Positions 49,031 through 61,693 are shown, counted from the first letter of the stretch. The stretch is 64,000 nucleotides of DNA from Serratia sp. AKBS12 (GCF_024793895.1 NZ_JANUSB010000015.1:186001-250000); one strand, 5' to 3'. Numbers and translations: made by a program. The notes: a model not told the origin generated them from the sequence alone.

Positions 49031-49131
49031 TTTCGAACCGCAGCGTTGTTGGCTGCTCGTGCTCACCCCAGCCACTTACCTGAGTAAGCTTCTGGGGATC
49101 CCGCCGCTTGCCCCCTAGCTGCAATGCGAAA
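49031..49131. repeat. Palindromic intergenic repeat (MITE-like)
   Basis: The 101-base element has imperfect inverted ends TTTCG-N4-GCAG (49031-49043) and CTGC-N4-CGAAA (49119-49131). Inside is a long hairpin CCCCAG...CTTAC...GTAAG...CTGGGG (49066-49097). I recall similar sequences dispersed through Serratia, Yersinia and Photorhabdus genomes in intergenic places, but cannot search for copies here. It lies between the sensor kinase and crr. Confidence 0.6.
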
Positions 49132-49284
49132 TGCGTTGGGTATTCCCAGTAGGGCAATAGGCGGTATCGGCCTTGGCAGTTTTAACATGGACAACGCGCA
49201 ATCCTCGGCGCGTACAGGCAGCACGTGGCGTGGAGGGGGCGCACGGCTAACAGCGTGCAGTGTGGCAGACGAAAAGGATAAAGA

Positions 49285-49309
49285 AACGGCGCCGATTGGC
49301 GCCGTTTTT
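49285..49309. terminator. Intrinsic terminator downstream of crr
   Basis: AACGGCGCC-GATT-GGCGCCGTT is a perfect 9-bp stem with five T on the plus strand (the last two within the stem arm); on the minus strand TTT-C-TTT follows. It lies 23 bases beyond the crr stop and can serve both directions. Confidence 0.8.
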
Positions 49310-49331
49310 GCTCGTTAGCGTGACTTCCGCA

Positions 49332-49841
49332 TTACTTCTTGATGCGAATGATCGGTGTTTCACCGACGGTAACGCTGCCGGACAGTTTGATCAGCTCTTT
49401 GATCTCGTCCATGTTGGAGATAACGACCGGCGTCAGGGTAGACTTGGCCTTTTCTTCCAGTAGTGGCAGATTGAATTCGATGACCACATCGCCTTTCTTG
49501 ACGCGCTGGCCTTCTTCGGCGATACGCTTGAAGCCTTCGCCTTTCAGTTCAACCGTATCGATACCGAAGTGGACGAACAGCTCGATGCCGCTGTCGGATT
49601 CGATCGAGAAAGCATGGTTGGTTTCGAAAATTTTACCGATAGTACCGTCAACCGGGGCAACCATTTTGTTGCCGGCAGGTTTGATGGCAATACCGTCGCC
49701 AACGATTTTTTCAGCGAACACTACGTCAGGTACATCTTCGATATTGACGATTTCGCCAGAAATCGGGGCAACGATTTCGATGGTGCCCGTGTCTTTCTTG
49801 TCATCAGAAACCAGAGATTTCAGTTTATCGAACAAACCCAT
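49332..49841 (-). CDS. crr: Glucose-specific PTS enzyme IIA (EIIA-Glc)
   Basis: A 169-residue cytoplasmic phosphocarrier. The phosphorylated histidine is H91 in [12 protein letters not shown], with H76 (ETNHAFS) next to it in space. It takes phosphate from HPr and, by its phosphorylation state, controls adenylate cyclase and inducer exclusion. It ends the ptsH-ptsI-crr operon, 49 bases after ptsI. The amphipathic N-terminal helix [11 protein letters not shown] is intact. Confidence 0.97.
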   Translation of the reverse strand: MGLFDKLKSLVSDDKKDTGTIEIVAPISGEIVNIEDVPDVVFAEKIVGDGIAIKPAGNKMVAPVDGTIGKIFETNHAFSIESDSGIELFVHFGIDTVELKGEGFKRIAEEGQRVKKGDVVIEFNLPLLEEKAKSTLTPVVISNMDEIKELIKLSGSVTVGETPIIRIKK

Positions 49842-49890
49842 GATCTTCTCCTAAGCATTAAATTGGGCGGCGTTCCAGTGTCGTGGAAGT

Positions 49891-51618
49891 TTAGCAGAGC
49901 GTTTTCTCTTCGATGAACTTATTAACGCAGTTCATCAGATCTTGTGCCGTTGGCTGAGCCAAGGCCTGCGCTGCCAACGCCTTCACATCTTCGAAATTGG
50001 TGTTGCGAATAATTTTCTTGATGCGTGGGATTGAAATCGCACTCATGCTGAACTCATCCAGCCCCATGCCCAATAACAACAGTGTAGCACGTTCATCGCC
50101 AGCCAGTTCACCGCACATGCCGGTCCACTTGCCTTCTGCGTGAGATGCATCAATAACCTGTTTAATCAGGCCAAGTACTGATGGGGACATCGGGTTATAG
50201 AGATGAGAAATCAGCTCGTTGCCGCGATCTACCGCCAGAGTATACTGGGTTAGATCGTTTGTCCCAATACTAAAGAAGTCGACTTCTTTTGCCAGGTGGT
50301 GAGCAATGACTGCCGCAGCCGGTGTTTCCACCATCACGCCCACTTCGATTGTTTCGTCAAACGCCTTGCCTTCTTCACGCAGCTGGGCCTTCAGGGTTTC
50401 CAGTTCGCCTTTCAGATCGCGCACTTCTTCTACCGAAATGATCATCGGGAACATGATACGCAGTTTGCCGAAGGCTGAGGCACGCAGGATGGCGCGCAGC
50501 TGAGCATGGAGAATTTCACGGCGATCCATCGCGATGCGGATGGCACGCCAGCCGAGGAACGGGTTTTCTTCCTTCGGCAGATTCATGTACGGCAGATCCT
50601 TGTCGCCGCCAATGTCCATGGTACGAACGATAACCGCCTGAGAGCCCATGGCCTCGGCCACCGCCTTGTAAGCCTGGAACTGCTCATCTTCGGTTGGCAG
50701 CGACTCGCGGTCCATGAACAGGAATTCGGTACGGTACAGACCAACGCCTTCTGCGCCGTTGCGTTCGGCGCCTGCGACGTCGCGCACGGTGCCGATGTTG
50801 GCGCAGACTTCAACCTGATGCCCGTCGAGGGTGATCGCCGGCAGGTCTTTCAGTTTGGCCAGATCGTTTTTCTCGGTGATGTACTGGTTCTGGGCGGCTT
50901 TCAGTTGATCGATAACGTCAGCGGTCGGGTTAACGTAAATCTTGTTGTTAACCGCGTCCAGAATCAGGTAGTCGTCGTTTTTCACCTGTTTGGTCACGTC
51001 GCTAGTGCCAACGATGGCCGGCAGTTCAAGCGAACGCGCCATGATCGAGGTGTGGGAAGTCCGGCCGCCGAGGTCGGTGATAAAGCCCAGCACCTTGTCG
51101 AGGTTCAGCTGTGCGGTCTCGGAAGGTGTCAGATCGGAGGCGACCAGGATCACTTCGTCCTGGATCGAGCTCAAATCGACGATGGCCAGGCCCAGAATGT
51201 TTTGCAGCAGGCGCTTGCCGATGTCGCGTACGTCGGCCGCACGCTCTTTCAGGTATTCGTCGTCCAGCTCTTCCAGCGCCTTGGCCTGACCTTCAATCAC
51301 GGTGTAGGCTGCGGCGTCTGCGGATGCCAGATCGTCTTTGATGAGGGCTATGATTTCCTGCTCAAGCTCTTCGTCTTCCAGCAGCATGATGTGGCCTTCG
51401 AAGATCGCTTCTTTCTCTTCGCCGAAGGTTTCGCCTGCTTTGGTTTTGATCGCTTCCAGTTGCTCGGACGCTTTGGCGCGACCTTCCAGAAAACGCGAGA
51501 CTTCCTGCTCTACAAGGTCTGCAGAGATTTTCTTCCGGTTGATGACAATCTCATCTTCTTTCAGTAGGAGAGCCTTACCAAAAGCGATACCCGGTGATAC
51601 TAAAATGCCTGAAATCAT
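49891..51618 (-). CDS. ptsI: PTS enzyme I
   Basis: A 575-residue phosphoenolpyruvate-protein phosphotransferase that starts the PTS by phosphorylating HPr. The active-site histidine is in [21 protein letters not shown] (about H189), and the catalytic cysteine is in [12 protein letters not shown]. Length equals E. coli EI. It lies 46 bases after ptsH and is followed by crr. Confidence 0.97.
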   Translation of the reverse strand: MISGILVSPGIAFGKALLLKEDEIVINRKKISADLVEQEVSRFLEGRAKASEQLEAIKTKAGETFGEEKEAIFEGHIMLLEDEELEQEIIALIKDDLASADAAAYTVIEGQAKALEELDDEYLKERAADVRDIGKRLLQNILGLAIVDLSSIQDEVILVASDLTPSETAQLNLDKVLGFITDLGGRTSHTSIMARSLELPAIVGTSDVTKQVKNDDYLILDAVNNKIYVNPTADVIDQLKAAQNQYITEKNDLAKLKDLPAITLDGHQVEVCANIGTVRDVAGAERNGAEGVGLYRTEFLFMDRESLPTEDEQFQAYKAVAEAMGSQAVIVRTMDIGGDKDLPYMNLPKEENPFLGWRAIRIAMDRREILHAQLRAILRASAFGKLRIMFPMIISVEEVRDLKGELETLKAQLREEGKAFDETIEVGVMVETPAAAVIAHHLAKEVDFFSIGTNDLTQYTLAVDRGNELISHLYNPMSPSVLGLIKQVIDASHAEGKWTGMCGELAGDERATLLLLGMGLDEFSMSAISIPRIKKIIRNTNFEDVKALAAQALAQPTAQDLMNCVNKFIEEKTLC

Positions 51619-51664
51619 AACCCTACCTTACTCTTGACTGGTGTTAACTAAAAAGACGGGCCGA

Positions 51665-51922
51665 TTACTCAAGCTCTGCCATCAGTTTAACCAAGTGCTC
51701 AACGGCTTTCTGCTCGTCTTCACCTTCAGCAGAAATGGTTACTACGGTCCCTTGGGTCAGCCCCAGAGTTTGCAGCTTAAACAGGCTTTTGGCGCTGGCG
51801 CTTTTGCCGTTAGAGGTCACGGTGATTTCAGACGCGAAGCCTTTGGCTTCTTTAACGAACTGCGCGGCAGGGCGAGTGTGCAGACCATTCGGAGCGGTAA
51901 TAGTAACTTCTTGCTGGAACAT
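51665..51922 (-). CDS. ptsH: PTS phosphocarrier HPr
   Basis: An 85-residue phosphocarrier. H15 ([14 protein letters not shown]) is the phosphorylation site; [11 protein letters not shown] is the conserved central helix. It takes phosphate from enzyme I and passes it to the EIIA domains. It opens the pts operon. The 399-base region between it and cysK contains a perfect Cra-consensus site and the cysK terminator. Confidence 0.97.
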   Translation of the reverse strand: MFQQEVTITAPNGLHTRPAAQFVKEAKGFASEITVTSNGKSASAKSLFKLQTLGLTQGTVVTISAEGEDEQKAVEHLVKLMAELE

Positions 51923-52141
51923 TGATGTTTCCCCAACTTATTGGATTGTTGTGGAGCTAAAGTTTAGCCTACCGGCGGCACTTTAGCTTGTCTGGTTAGC
52001 GCCTGACTATGGTACAGGGGCGAGCATTGATGCAACAGAAAACGACGTTTTAGCCATTTCAGATCAAAAAAACGTAGCCAAATGGCGTCGTTTCAATCAG
52101 CTCTCCATTATGCCGTGTTTTATGTCTGAGCGACAAATCAG

Positions 52142-52155
52142 TAAATCGATTCAGC
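52142..52155 (-). promoter_or_regulatory. Cra (FruR) binding site upstream of ptsH
   Basis: GCTGAATCGATTTA on the minus strand matches the Cra consensus RSTGAAWCSNTHHW at all 14 positions, 220 bases before ptsH. Cra control of ptsHI is known in E. coli. The surrounding region (51923-52270) should also hold CRP-dependent pts promoters, which I cannot place exactly. Confidence 0.7.
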
Positions 52156-52270
52156 TCAAACAAGGGGTGGAGGGCGATTAATTTTGCGCATCGAAATAAT
52201 TGTCCGGTTAAATACTAAAGCCAGCCGCTAAAATCAATCTTTCACTGCTATAAACTTTGATCCAGACCAC

Positions 52271-52298
52271 AAAAAAGCACCTCGCAAGGTGCTTTTTT
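52271..52298. terminator. Bidirectional terminator after cysK
   Basis: AAAAAAGCACCT-CGCA-AGGTGCTTTTTT is a perfect 12-bp stem with A and T tracts on both sides, 24 bases beyond the cysK stop on the minus strand. Confidence 0.9.
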
Positions 52299-52321
52299 AG
52301 CTTTTTGTGCACTGCCTGAGA

Positions 52322-53290
52322 TTACTGTTGCAGTTCCTGTTCTGTGAACAGATCTGCAAACAGGGCTGTACTTAAATAGCGTTCACCGGAAGAAGGCAGG
52401 ATAACCACGATCGTTTTGTCGGTAAAGTCGGGTTCCTGCGACAGCTTGACCGCCGCTTCGACCGCGGCACCGGAGGAGATACCGGCCAGAATGCCTTCTT
52501 CTTCCATCAGGCGGCGCGCCATGCTGATGGCTTCGTCGTTAGTGATTTGCACCACGCGGTCGACCAGTTCCAGATCCAGGTTGCCGGGTATAAAGCCTGC
52601 GCCGATGCCTTGAATCTTGTGCGGACCCGGCTTTAGTTCTTCACCGGCCAATGCCTGGGTGATAACCGGCGAATCGGTAGGCTCAACCGCCACGCTGACG
52701 ATCGCCTTGCCCTTGGTTTTCTTGATGTAACGGCTGACGCCGGTCAGCGTACCGCCGGTACCGACGCCGGAGACAAACACGTCAACGTCACCATCGGTGT
52801 CTTCCCAGATTTCCGGGCCGGTGGTTTTTTCGTGGATTTCCGGGTTGGACGGGTTGCTGAACTGCTGCAGGATAATATAGCGATTCGGATCGGTAGCGAC
52901 GATTTCTTCCGCCTTGGCGATGGCGCCCTTCATGCCTTTGGCACCTTCGGTCAGTACCAGGTTGGCGCCCAGCGCTTTCAGCAGCTTGCGCCGCTCGATG
53001 CTCATGGTTTCCGGCATGGTCAGCGTCAGCTTGTAACCGCGAGCTGCCGCCACGTAGGCTAACGCGATGCCGGTGTTACCGCTGGTCGGTTCAACCAGTT
53101 CCTTACCTGCGGTGAGGATGCCGCGTTTTTCTGCGTCCCAAATCATATTGGCACCGATACGGCATTTGACGCTGAAGCTTGGGTTGCGTGATTCAACCTT
53201 GGCGAGAATACGTCCGTTGCCGATTCGATTCAGACGAACCAGCGGCGTATGGCCGATTGTTAATGAGTTGTCTTCATATATCTTGCTCAT
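52322..53290 (-). CDS. cysK: Cysteine synthase A
   Basis: A 322-residue PLP-dependent O-acetylserine sulfhydrylase that makes cysteine from O-acetylserine and sulfide. The PLP lysine is K42 in [33 protein letters not shown] and [15 protein letters not shown] are the substrate and phosphate loops. It lies next to cysZ, as in E. coli, and has its own gap of 173 bases upstream for a promoter. Confidence 0.97.
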   Translation of the reverse strand: MSKIYEDNSLTIGHTPLVRLNRIGNGRILAKVESRNPSFSVKCRIGANMIWDAEKRGILTAGKELVEPTSGNTGIALAYVAAARGYKLTLTMPETMSIERRKLLKALGANLVLTEGAKGMKGAIAKAEEIVATDPNRYIILQQFSNPSNPEIHEKTTGPEIWEDTDGDVDVFVSGVGTGGTLTGVSRYIKKTKGKAIVSVAVEPTDSPVITQALAGEELKPGPHKIQGIGAGFIPGNLDLELVDRVVQITNDEAISMARRLMEEEGILAGISSGAAVEAAVKLSQEPDFTDKTIVVILPSSGERYLSTALFADLFTEQELQQ

Positions 53291-53410
53291 AGCCCGTCCT
53301 TTAACTCTATGAAAATGTAGGGAACATCGAAAGCATACGCTAACGGCCCCGGCAGGGAAGTAAGGAATTGGTATATCTATATGTTATTAGGAAATAAGTT
53401 TTAAGCACAA

Positions 53411-53440
53411 CGACAAGGGCGCAAAATGCGCGCCCTGTCG
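53411..53440. terminator. Hairpin between cysZ and cysK
   Basis: CGACA(A)GGGCGC and GCGCCCTGTCG pair with one bulged base around a short loop, 24 bases after the cysZ stop. There is no clean T-run, so termination may be weak and some cysZ read-through into cysK is possible. Confidence 0.5.
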
Positions 53441-53463
53441 AACCATGCGGGGAAGCCAGCGCA

Positions 53464-54225
53464 TCAATGCGCGACAAACTGGCTGCGATAACGATCGACC
53501 CACATGGCGGTCGCACCGCACACCGCCACTGGCAAAATCACCAGGTTGAGGATCGGTATCATGGTAAACAGGCTGACCAGCGCCCCGAATTGCAGATTAT
53601 GGGTTTTGTGCTGACGCAGCGCGCGTCGCATCTCGGCAAAGCTGACCTTGTGGTTGTCGAAAGGGTAGTCGCAATATTGAATCGCCAACATCCAGGCGCT
53701 GAACAGGAACCACAGCACTGGCGCGATGGTCTGGCCGAAGCCGGGCACAAAATACAGCAGAAACAGCACCAAAGCCCGTGGCAGGTAATAGGCCAGTTTG
53801 CGCCATTCGCGTGCCATGATGCGCGGTACGTCTTTGACCACGCCGAAAATGCCGGTGTCCGGCAGCGGTTTGCCGGTCAGGCTGCCCTCCAGTTGCTCGG
53901 CCAGCAGGCCGCAAAACGGCGCCGCGATCAGGTTGGTGAGGGTGCTGAACAGGTAACCGGCCACCAGCACCACGGAAATAACGGTGATTGGCCACAGGAT
54001 GTAGCTGAGCCACTGCAGCCAGTCCGGTACGTACCCCATCATCAGCGGGATCCAGTCGCCGAGCTTGCTGAACAGCCACCAAAAGGCCGACCCCATCAAT
54101 AACACGTTTACCAACAACGGCAATACCACGTAACGCTTGATCCCCGGGCGCGAAATCAGTCGCCACCCTTCGGCAAAATAATGCACGCCGCTGGTGGGTC
54201 GAGAAGTTTGCTGCGAATAGGACAT
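53464..54225 (-). CDS. cysZ: Sulfate permease CysZ
   Basis: A 253-residue inner-membrane sulfate importer. About four long hydrophobic segments are visible (near residues 30-52, 70-95, 150-180 and 210-235). [29 protein letters not shown] at the start and [37 protein letters not shown] in the middle are family signatures. It serves cysteine synthesis with cysK, downstream on the same strand. It is divergent from zipA. Confidence 0.94.
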   Translation of the reverse strand: MSYSQQTSRPTSGVHYFAEGWRLISRPGIKRYVVLPLLVNVLLMGSAFWWLFSKLGDWIPLMMGYVPDWLQWLSYILWPITVISVVLVAGYLFSTLTNLIAAPFCGLLAEQLEGSLTGKPLPDTGIFGVVKDVPRIMAREWRKLAYYLPRALVLFLLYFVPGFGQTIAPVLWFLFSAWMLAIQYCDYPFDNHKVSFAEMRRALRQHKTHNLQFGALVSLFTMIPILNLVILPVAVCGATAMWVDRYRSQFVAH

Positions 54226-54446
54226 ATCTTAAGTTATCTCTTTGTCAGAACAGGCATCGTTATCATATCGGGATGATTTTCTGCTGGCTAGCGTGCTGTT
54301 GGCTGAAAAAACAACAAAAAAAGGCAGTATAATCATCTTTATTGCCATAAAGTTCAGCACGGACTTGCACTTGTCTGCCTGGGCAAATAGAGTTAAAGAG
54401 TGAATGTTTGCCGCGGTGGCAATGTATTGGAACAACAGAGATAGCA

Positions 54447-55454
54447 ATGATGCAGGATTTGCGTCTGATATTAATCGTTGTTGGCGCGATCGCCATAATA
54501 GCGTTGTTATTACATGGTCTTTGGACCAGCCGTAAAGAACGCTCTTCGCTTTTCCGCGATCGCCCAGCCAAACGTTCTAAAAAAGAACGTGAACCAACCC
54601 CGATCGACGATCTCGATGAAGGCGTGGGAGAAGTGCGTGTGCGCTCCGCTCACCCGCAGGACGAACCGTCGTTTGGTCATCTTGATGCCGCTCGCGAAGA
54701 ACCCGTGGTTGCGCCAAAGCCTGCTCCGGCAGTCGAACCCGCGCCACGAGTCGTTCAACCGGCTGCTCATCAGCCGCCGCCGCTGTCCCAGCGTCCGGAC
54801 TATGATGACATCCTGTTGGACAACTACGCGCAGGATCGGGAAGAGGAGCAGCCACAGCCACAGACTGCGCCGCGTCGTGAACCGCGCGTTGACGATCTGC
54901 CGCCGGTAGAACCGACGTTCCAGCATGCAGAATCAACGTTCCAGCATGCGGAACCGGCGCCCCAGCCGCAGACTACGCCGGAATCTCAGCCAGCCGAGCC
55001 TGTGCAGCCTGCTGCCGCCGAACCGGCCAGGTTGAAGGAAACCGTATTGGTATTGCATGTTGCGGCGCACCAGGGTGGCGTGATTGGCGGCGAAGTCCTG
55101 CTGCAAAGCGTGCTGCAAGCGGGCTTCCAGTTTGGTGAAATGGGTATTTTCCATCGCCATATCAGTCCTGCGGGCAGTGGCCCGGTGCTGTTCAGTCTGG
55201 CGAACATGGTCAAACCAGGGTCGTTCGATCCTGATTCCATGTCCGATTTCTCCACCCCTGGCGTGTCGATGTTCATGATGGTGCCGTCCTATGGCGACGC
55301 TAATCAGAACTTCAAACTGATGCTGCAATCGGCTCAGCGTATTGCCGACGACGTGGGCGGTGTGGTGCTGGACGACGAGCGTCGTATGATGACCCCGCAA
55401 AAGCTGGAAACCTATAAAGCGCGCATTCGTGAAGTGTTGGAAAACAACGCCTGA
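54447..55454 (+). CDS. zipA: Cell-division protein ZipA
   Basis: A 335-residue FtsZ-anchoring division protein. One N-terminal transmembrane helix ([20 protein letters not shown]) is followed by a charged segment, a proline/glutamine-rich linker (about 75-185), and the FtsZ-binding domain ([42 protein letters not shown] to the end). The linker contains TFQHAE twice in tandem (near 54920-54955). Two adjacent ATGs are possible; the MMQDLR start fits E. coli. It is followed by a terminator and ligA. Confidence 0.95.
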   Translation: MMQDLRLILIVVGAIAIIALLLHGLWTSRKERSSLFRDRPAKRSKKEREPTPIDDLDEGVGEVRVRSAHPQDEPSFGHLDAAREEPVVAPKPAPAVEPAPRVVQPAAHQPPPLSQRPDYDDILLDNYAQDREEEQPQPQTAPRREPRVDDLPPVEPTFQHAESTFQHAEPAPQPQTTPESQPAEPVQPAAAEPARLKETVLVLHVAAHQGGVIGGEVLLQSVLQAGFQFGEMGIFHRHISPAGSGPVLFSLANMVKPGSFDPDSMSDFSTPGVSMFMMVPSYGDANQNFKLMLQSAQRIADDVGGVVLDDERRMMTPQKLETYKARIREVLENNA

Positions 55455-55490
55455 CGGTAATCGGTAGCGCTGAACGAATAGTCTCTCAAG

Positions 55491-55513
55491 ACCCCCGCTT
55501 GCCGGGGGTTTTT
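55491..55513 (+). terminator. Intrinsic terminator between zipA and ligA
   Basis: ACCCCCG-CTTGC-CGGGGGT is a 7-bp GC stem followed by a run of five T, 37 bases after zipA and just before the ligA ribosome-binding region. It should limit read-through from zipA. Confidence 0.88.
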
Positions 55514-55527
55514 CTCTTTGATGGTGA

Positions 55528-57767
<2,240 letters not shown>

Positions 57768-57796
57768 GCGCGGCGTGGCTCCCCACCGCCGCCGTC

Positions 57797-58774
57797 TCAG
57801 ACGGTTTGTGCCTGTTGTTGACGTTGCTGTTTCTTCTGGTAGCGCCGTGCCAATACCGCGCAGGTCATCAACTGCACCTGATGGAACACCATCAGCGGCA
57901 GCACCATAATACCCACCGTAGCCGCCGGAAACAGGATGTTGGCCATTGGGATGCCATTGGCCAGGCTCTTCTTCGAACCACAGAATACGATTGCCACCTC
58001 ATCTGCCTTGCTGAACCCCAGCCGGCGCGCCATGGTGATATTCATCACCAGCACGATGGTCAGCAGGAGGGTACTGACGGCGACGATAAACGCCAGTGAG
58101 CCGATCCCCACCTGCTGCCATATGCCGTGCGTCACCGCTTCGCTGAAGGCGGCATACACCACCAGCAAGATCGAAGTCTGGTCAGTTTTGCCGATCAGCT
58201 TACGGTTGCGTTCAATCCACTTGCCAATCAGCGGGCGCGACAGATGGCCGGCAACGAACGGCACCAGCAGTTGCAGTACGATCGTACCGACCTGTTGCAG
58301 GCTGCCGGTTTCCCCATGTACGTTCATCAACAGGCCAACCAGCAGCGGCGAAACGAAAATCCCCAGTAGACTGGAGGCCGAGGCGCTGCACACCGCGGCC
58401 GCGACGTTGCCACCGGCCAGCGAGGTGAAGGCGATAGCCGACTGCACGGTGGCCGGCAAAATGCACAGATAGATAAAACCGTCGTACAGTTGCGGGCTGA
58501 CGTCGACCGGCGACCACCATTTGAACAGCACGCCGAGCAGCGGGAAGATGATGAAGGTGCTAAACATCACCCACAGATGCAAACGCCAGTTGCTGCTGCC
58601 GGCGAGGATCGCTTCGCGTGACAGCTTGGCGCCATGCATGAAAAACAACAGCGCAATGGCGGCAATCGTCAGGCTATTCAGCCAGCCGACAAACTCGCCG
58701 CGTGCCGGCAGAAACGATGCCAGCAACACGGTGACGAGCAGCGTTAGAGTAAAACGATCGGGTAAAAATCTCAT
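57797..58774 (-). CDS. yfeH: BASS-family transporter YfeH
   Basis: A 325-residue membrane protein of the bile acid:sodium symporter type (SBF-like) with nine to ten predicted helices. IALLFFMHGAKLSREAILAG near the start and ADEVAIVFCGSKKSLANGIPMANILFP near the end are the conserved crossover regions that bind sodium in relatives. Its substrate is not known. The ATG at 58774 (MRFLPDRFTL) was chosen because the 36 codons upstream lack membrane-protein character and reach into the yfeR start region. It is divergent from yfeR, as in E. coli. Confidence 0.88.
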   Translation of the reverse strand: MRFLPDRFTLTLLVTVLLASFLPARGEFVGWLNSLTIAAIALLFFMHGAKLSREAILAGSSNWRLHLWVMFSTFIIFPLLGVLFKWWSPVDVSPQLYDGFIYLCILPATVQSAIAFTSLAGGNVAAAVCSASASSLLGIFVSPLLVGLLMNVHGETGSLQQVGTIVLQLLVPFVAGHLSRPLIGKWIERNRKLIGKTDQTSILLVVYAAFSEAVTHGIWQQVGIGSLAFIVAVSTLLLTIVLVMNITMARRLGFSKADEVAIVFCGSKKSLANGIPMANILFPAATVGIMVLPLMVFHQVQLMTCAVLARRYQKKQQRQQQAQTV

Positions 58775-58869
58775 TTCGGCGTTCTCGTGATAACTATCAT
58801 GGGGATATTCTCTCGCGGCGACATATAATAATAAAATTGATTTATTTAATTCATTTATGAATATTACGC

Positions 58870-59787
58870 ATGAATTACTCACTCAAGCAGCTCAAGGTAT
58901 TTGTCGCCATTGCCCACCACGGCAGTTTTAGCCGTGCCGGGGAGGCGATCGGCCTGACCCAGTCGGCCGTCAGCCACAGCGTAAAAGAGCTGGAGGCGGA
59001 AATCGGCGTACGCCTGCTCGATCGTACCACGCGGGAAGTGGTGTTAACCGATGCCGGGCAGCGCTTGGCGAACCGGGTTGAACGCCTATTGGACGATCTG
59101 CAGGCGGCGCTGCTGGATGCGCGCAGTTTCGGCGTGCAGCGCAGCGGTACGGTGCGGGTAGCCTCGAGCCAGACCATTTCGGCACATCTGATGCCGCAAT
59201 GCATCGCCGCCGGTGAACGGCAGTATCCGGACATCCGCATTCTGTTGCGCGATCAGGCACAGCAGTCGGTGTTGCACAGCGTGCGTAATGCCGAAGTGGA
59301 TTTTGGCATCGTGGTTGATCCGCTACAGGCGGTGGATCTGCAGTGTGAGCCGATTCTGCACGAGCCATTTTTATTGCTGTGCCGCGACGATCACCGCTTT
59401 GCCGACTTGGCGTCGGTGCCGTGGGAGGAGTTAAACGGGTGTCGACTGGTGTTGCAGGATTATGCCTCTGGCAGTCGGCCACTGATCGACAGCGCGCTTC
59501 GCCAGCAAGGGATCAGCGTTGAGGTGGTGCAGGAAATCGGCCACCCGGCTACGCTGTTCCCGATGGTGGCGGCGGGGATTGGCATCAGTATTTTTCCGGC
59601 TCTGGCGTTACCGCTGCCGGAAGGCGGCCAACTGCGGGTCAAGCGGATGCAACCGGAGATCAACCGTGCGCTGATGCTGGTACGGCGTAAAAATCGTTCG
59701 CTGTCGCCGGCGGCCGACGCCATCTGGCAGGTAGTACAACAGCAGGCGGCGCTGTTGCAACAGCTGCGCGGGGATCCGGCCGGATAG
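58870..59787 (+). CDS. yfeR: LysR-type regulator YfeR
   Basis: A 305-residue LysR-type regulator. The HTH is [53 protein letters not shown]; the effector domain follows from about residue 95. It is divergent from yfeH with a 95-base AT-rich gap, and in Salmonella/E. coli YfeR is known to control yfeH. The C-terminal region ([18 protein letters not shown]) is typical of the family. Confidence 0.87.
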   Translation: MNYSLKQLKVFVAIAHHGSFSRAGEAIGLTQSAVSHSVKELEAEIGVRLLDRTTREVVLTDAGQRLANRVERLLDDLQAALLDARSFGVQRSGTVRVASSQTISAHLMPQCIAAGERQYPDIRILLRDQAQQSVLHSVRNAEVDFGIVVDPLQAVDLQCEPILHEPFLLLCRDDHRFADLASVPWEELNGCRLVLQDYASGSRPLIDSALRQQGISVEVVQEIGHPATLFPMVAAGIGISIFPALALPLPEGGQLRVKRMQPEINRALMLVRRKNRSLSPAADAIWQVVQQQAALLQQLRGDPAG

Positions 59788-59821
59788 GACACTGTCGACA
59801 TCGAGGGCGGGAGAACGAGGC

Positions 59822-60367
59822 TTAGTCAATCACCCGTAGCCGAGGCCACAGCTGCAGCCAGCGTTTGGCCGCCAGCCGCTGTTGAAACGCCGTGGCATCG
59901 CCGCTTTTGGCATTGAAGGTCACGCTGTCGCTGAACAACGCCTGCAGGCCAAAGGGGGCGATCAACATGATGCTGTCATCGGCGTTTAGCCGTGCGCCAA
60001 CCGCCGTTTCTATTTCGGGCCAGAAGCTGATGGCGTCTTCGCTGTCGCGATATGGCGCGCGGCCGCAGCGTTGATGCATGCGCGCCTGGTTTTTTACCGA
60101 CCATGGCTGCGGCAGCCATTGCTGCAAGCGGGCCTCCAGCATTCTGTCGCGTTCCGCCTGCGGGCGCGCGGCGTCGAAATGAATCACGTCAATATCGTTC
60201 AACGGCGTGGCAGCGGCATGGCCGTGACGCCGGTCCCATACCAGATTGCGTACAAAACCGGCGCCCAGGCACCAGTCGTTGAGGCCGAGACGGCGCACGG
60301 TGCGCAGCGCGGCCATACGTTGCGCATCCTGTTGTAACCACTCGATAATCTGTTGTTGCTGGCTCAT
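59822..60367 (-). CDS. Nucleotidyltransferase-fold protein (DUF925 family)
   Basis: A 181-residue protein of the NTP_transf_6/DUF925 type. The nucleotidyltransferase-like core is WCLGAGFVRNLVWDRRHGHAAATPLNDIDVIHFDA, where the DID pair fits metal binding; VKNQARMHQRCGRAPYRDSEDAISFWPEIETAVGARL is the family middle. Its acceptor is unknown. It stands alone, converging with yfeR and downstream of the LysR gene. Confidence 0.85.
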   Translation of the reverse strand: MSQQQQIIEWLQQDAQRMAALRTVRRLGLNDWCLGAGFVRNLVWDRRHGHAAATPLNDIDVIHFDAARPQAERDRMLEARLQQWLPQPWSVKNQARMHQRCGRAPYRDSEDAISFWPEIETAVGARLNADDSIMLIAPFGLQALFSDSVTFNAKSGDATAFQQRLAAKRWLQLWPRLRVID

Positions 60368-60413
60368 AGCGTCTCCTTTGCTGGCGCTACTCTACCACGT
60401 GACTGGCATCAGG

Positions 60414-61301
60414 TTACTGTCCGATATTTTTTGGCAATAAAGAAATCAACGCCGCCAGCCTGGCAGAGATTTTCGCCACCGGTCGCATCAGGTAAATGGC
60501 CTGTTCTTCGCCTCGCGGATCGTCCATCAGTGCCAGCAGACGGCCGGCCTGTATATCAGCACCAACTACCCAGTTGGGCAGAAAGGTAATACCCATACCG
60601 CAGAGCGCCGCCTGCCGCTGGGCGGTAAAGTCATCGCAGCGCAGCACGATGTGGCAACGGTTTAGTAATGGCGCATCGAGAATTTGTGCCCAGCATGCAG
60701 GTTGTTGCTTGTGGAAGCGGGCAATCAGCCGATGTTGCGTCAACGCCGACAGGCTATCAGGCTGGCCGAAACGTGCGACATAGTCCGCACTGGCGCACAT
60801 CACCCAGCGCTGGGTGCCGATGCGGCTGGCGTACAGCGTGCTGTCTTTCTGTTCGCCGATGCGTACGGCGGCGTCCAGCAGTTCCTGCTTCGGATAGGTT
60901 TGCCGTTCAGTAAGATCCAGTTCTACCGACAGTTTGGGGTGGCGCCGCGTCAGCGTTGGCAACAGTGGCAACAGCGTGGTTTTGCCAAAGGTCGGCAGAC
61001 AACTGATGCGCAGCACACCCTGTGGCGCTGCGTTCAGCGCGGTGAGTTCGGCCCGCACGGCAAGAATATCCGCCTGCAGGGCAGCGGCGCGATTTGTCAG
61101 CAGATCGCCGGCGTCGGTCAGTATCAGGCCGCGGGTAGAGCGGATAAACAGCACTACGCCGAGCTGCTCCTCCAGCGCATCGATATGCCGTACCAGCGAC
61201 GAGGGCACCATACCCAGTTTGCGGGCGGCGGCAGAAAAGCTGCCTTGCTGAGCGATCTCAAGAAAAATCGGCAAGTGTTCAACGTATTGGGCATCATTCA
61301 T
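60414..61301 (-). CDS. LysR-type regulator upstream of the bud genes
   Basis: A 295-residue LysR-type regulator (MNDAQYVEHLPIFLEIAQQG...). The HTH is GSFSAAARKLGMVPSSLVRHIDALEEQLGVVLFIRSTRGLILTDAG; the effector domain is short of distinctive residues. The start at 61301 fits the family; the frame stays open for another 164 codons, but that extension runs through the AT-rich bud control region and is unlike protein. It is divergent from budA, so it may control budAB (the role called BudR or SlaR in Serratia), but its sequence is not close to the Klebsiella BudR I remember. Confidence 0.8.
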   Translation of the reverse strand: MNDAQYVEHLPIFLEIAQQGSFSAAARKLGMVPSSLVRHIDALEEQLGVVLFIRSTRGLILTDAGDLLTNRAAALQADILAVRAELTALNAAPQGVLRISCLPTFGKTTLLPLLPTLTRRHPKLSVELDLTERQTYPKQELLDAAVRIGEQKDSTLYASRIGTQRWVMCASADYVARFGQPDSLSALTQHRLIARFHKQQPACWAQILDAPLLNRCHIVLRCDDFTAQRQAALCGMGITFLPNWVVGADIQAGRLLALMDDPRGEEQAIYLMRPVAKISARLAALISLLPKNIGQ

Positions 61302-61693
61302 CTTTGCATTATATGCAAAAGCGTTTCTTATGAATACCGGGTTCTCAGTTTGGTGCACCGGCGATACTCTTTGCTCTGTCAGCGGTCGCCTTGGCGATTG
61401 TTCTGCTGGATGCACTATCCTGAAAATAGATAAACACCTTGTGCATACAGACATTTTTGACCGTGTATTTTTGCACTCGGTTGCGTTTTCTCCAACACCA
61501 GATATCGCGTTCGAATAGACGGTAGCGTGATAATAATGATTAGTATTTATAACTAATTGTTTTTTTGCCACTGTCTCGGTCCCGGTGACCGGTTTTTTGT
61601 TGCACTTAGCTGAATCGTTACAACACGAAACTTCTACGGCAACATATTTGCATGCGCGAAGGCAGTCCATTCGCGCTGGTGGAGGAGTATTGC
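61302..61693. other. Divergent LysR-budA intergenic region
   Basis: This 392-base gap must hold the budA promoter and that of the LysR gene. It has an AT-rich stretch around 61530-61566 (ATAATGATTAGTATTTATAA) and a short hairpin with a T-run at 61577-61598. No coding remnant is evident. The budA ribosome-binding site GGAGGAG is at 61681-61687. Confidence 0.5.
61577..61598 (+). terminator. Small terminator-like hairpin in the budA leader
   Basis: CGGTC-CCGGT-GACCG makes a 5-bp stem and is followed by G and six T, about 95 bases before budA. It could be an attenuator for budAB or chance. Confidence 0.35.

Noticed and set aside
50506-51567. A 353-codon frame antisense to ptsI
   Set aside because: Shadow of ptsI with V/H/F/Q-rich composition and no motif.
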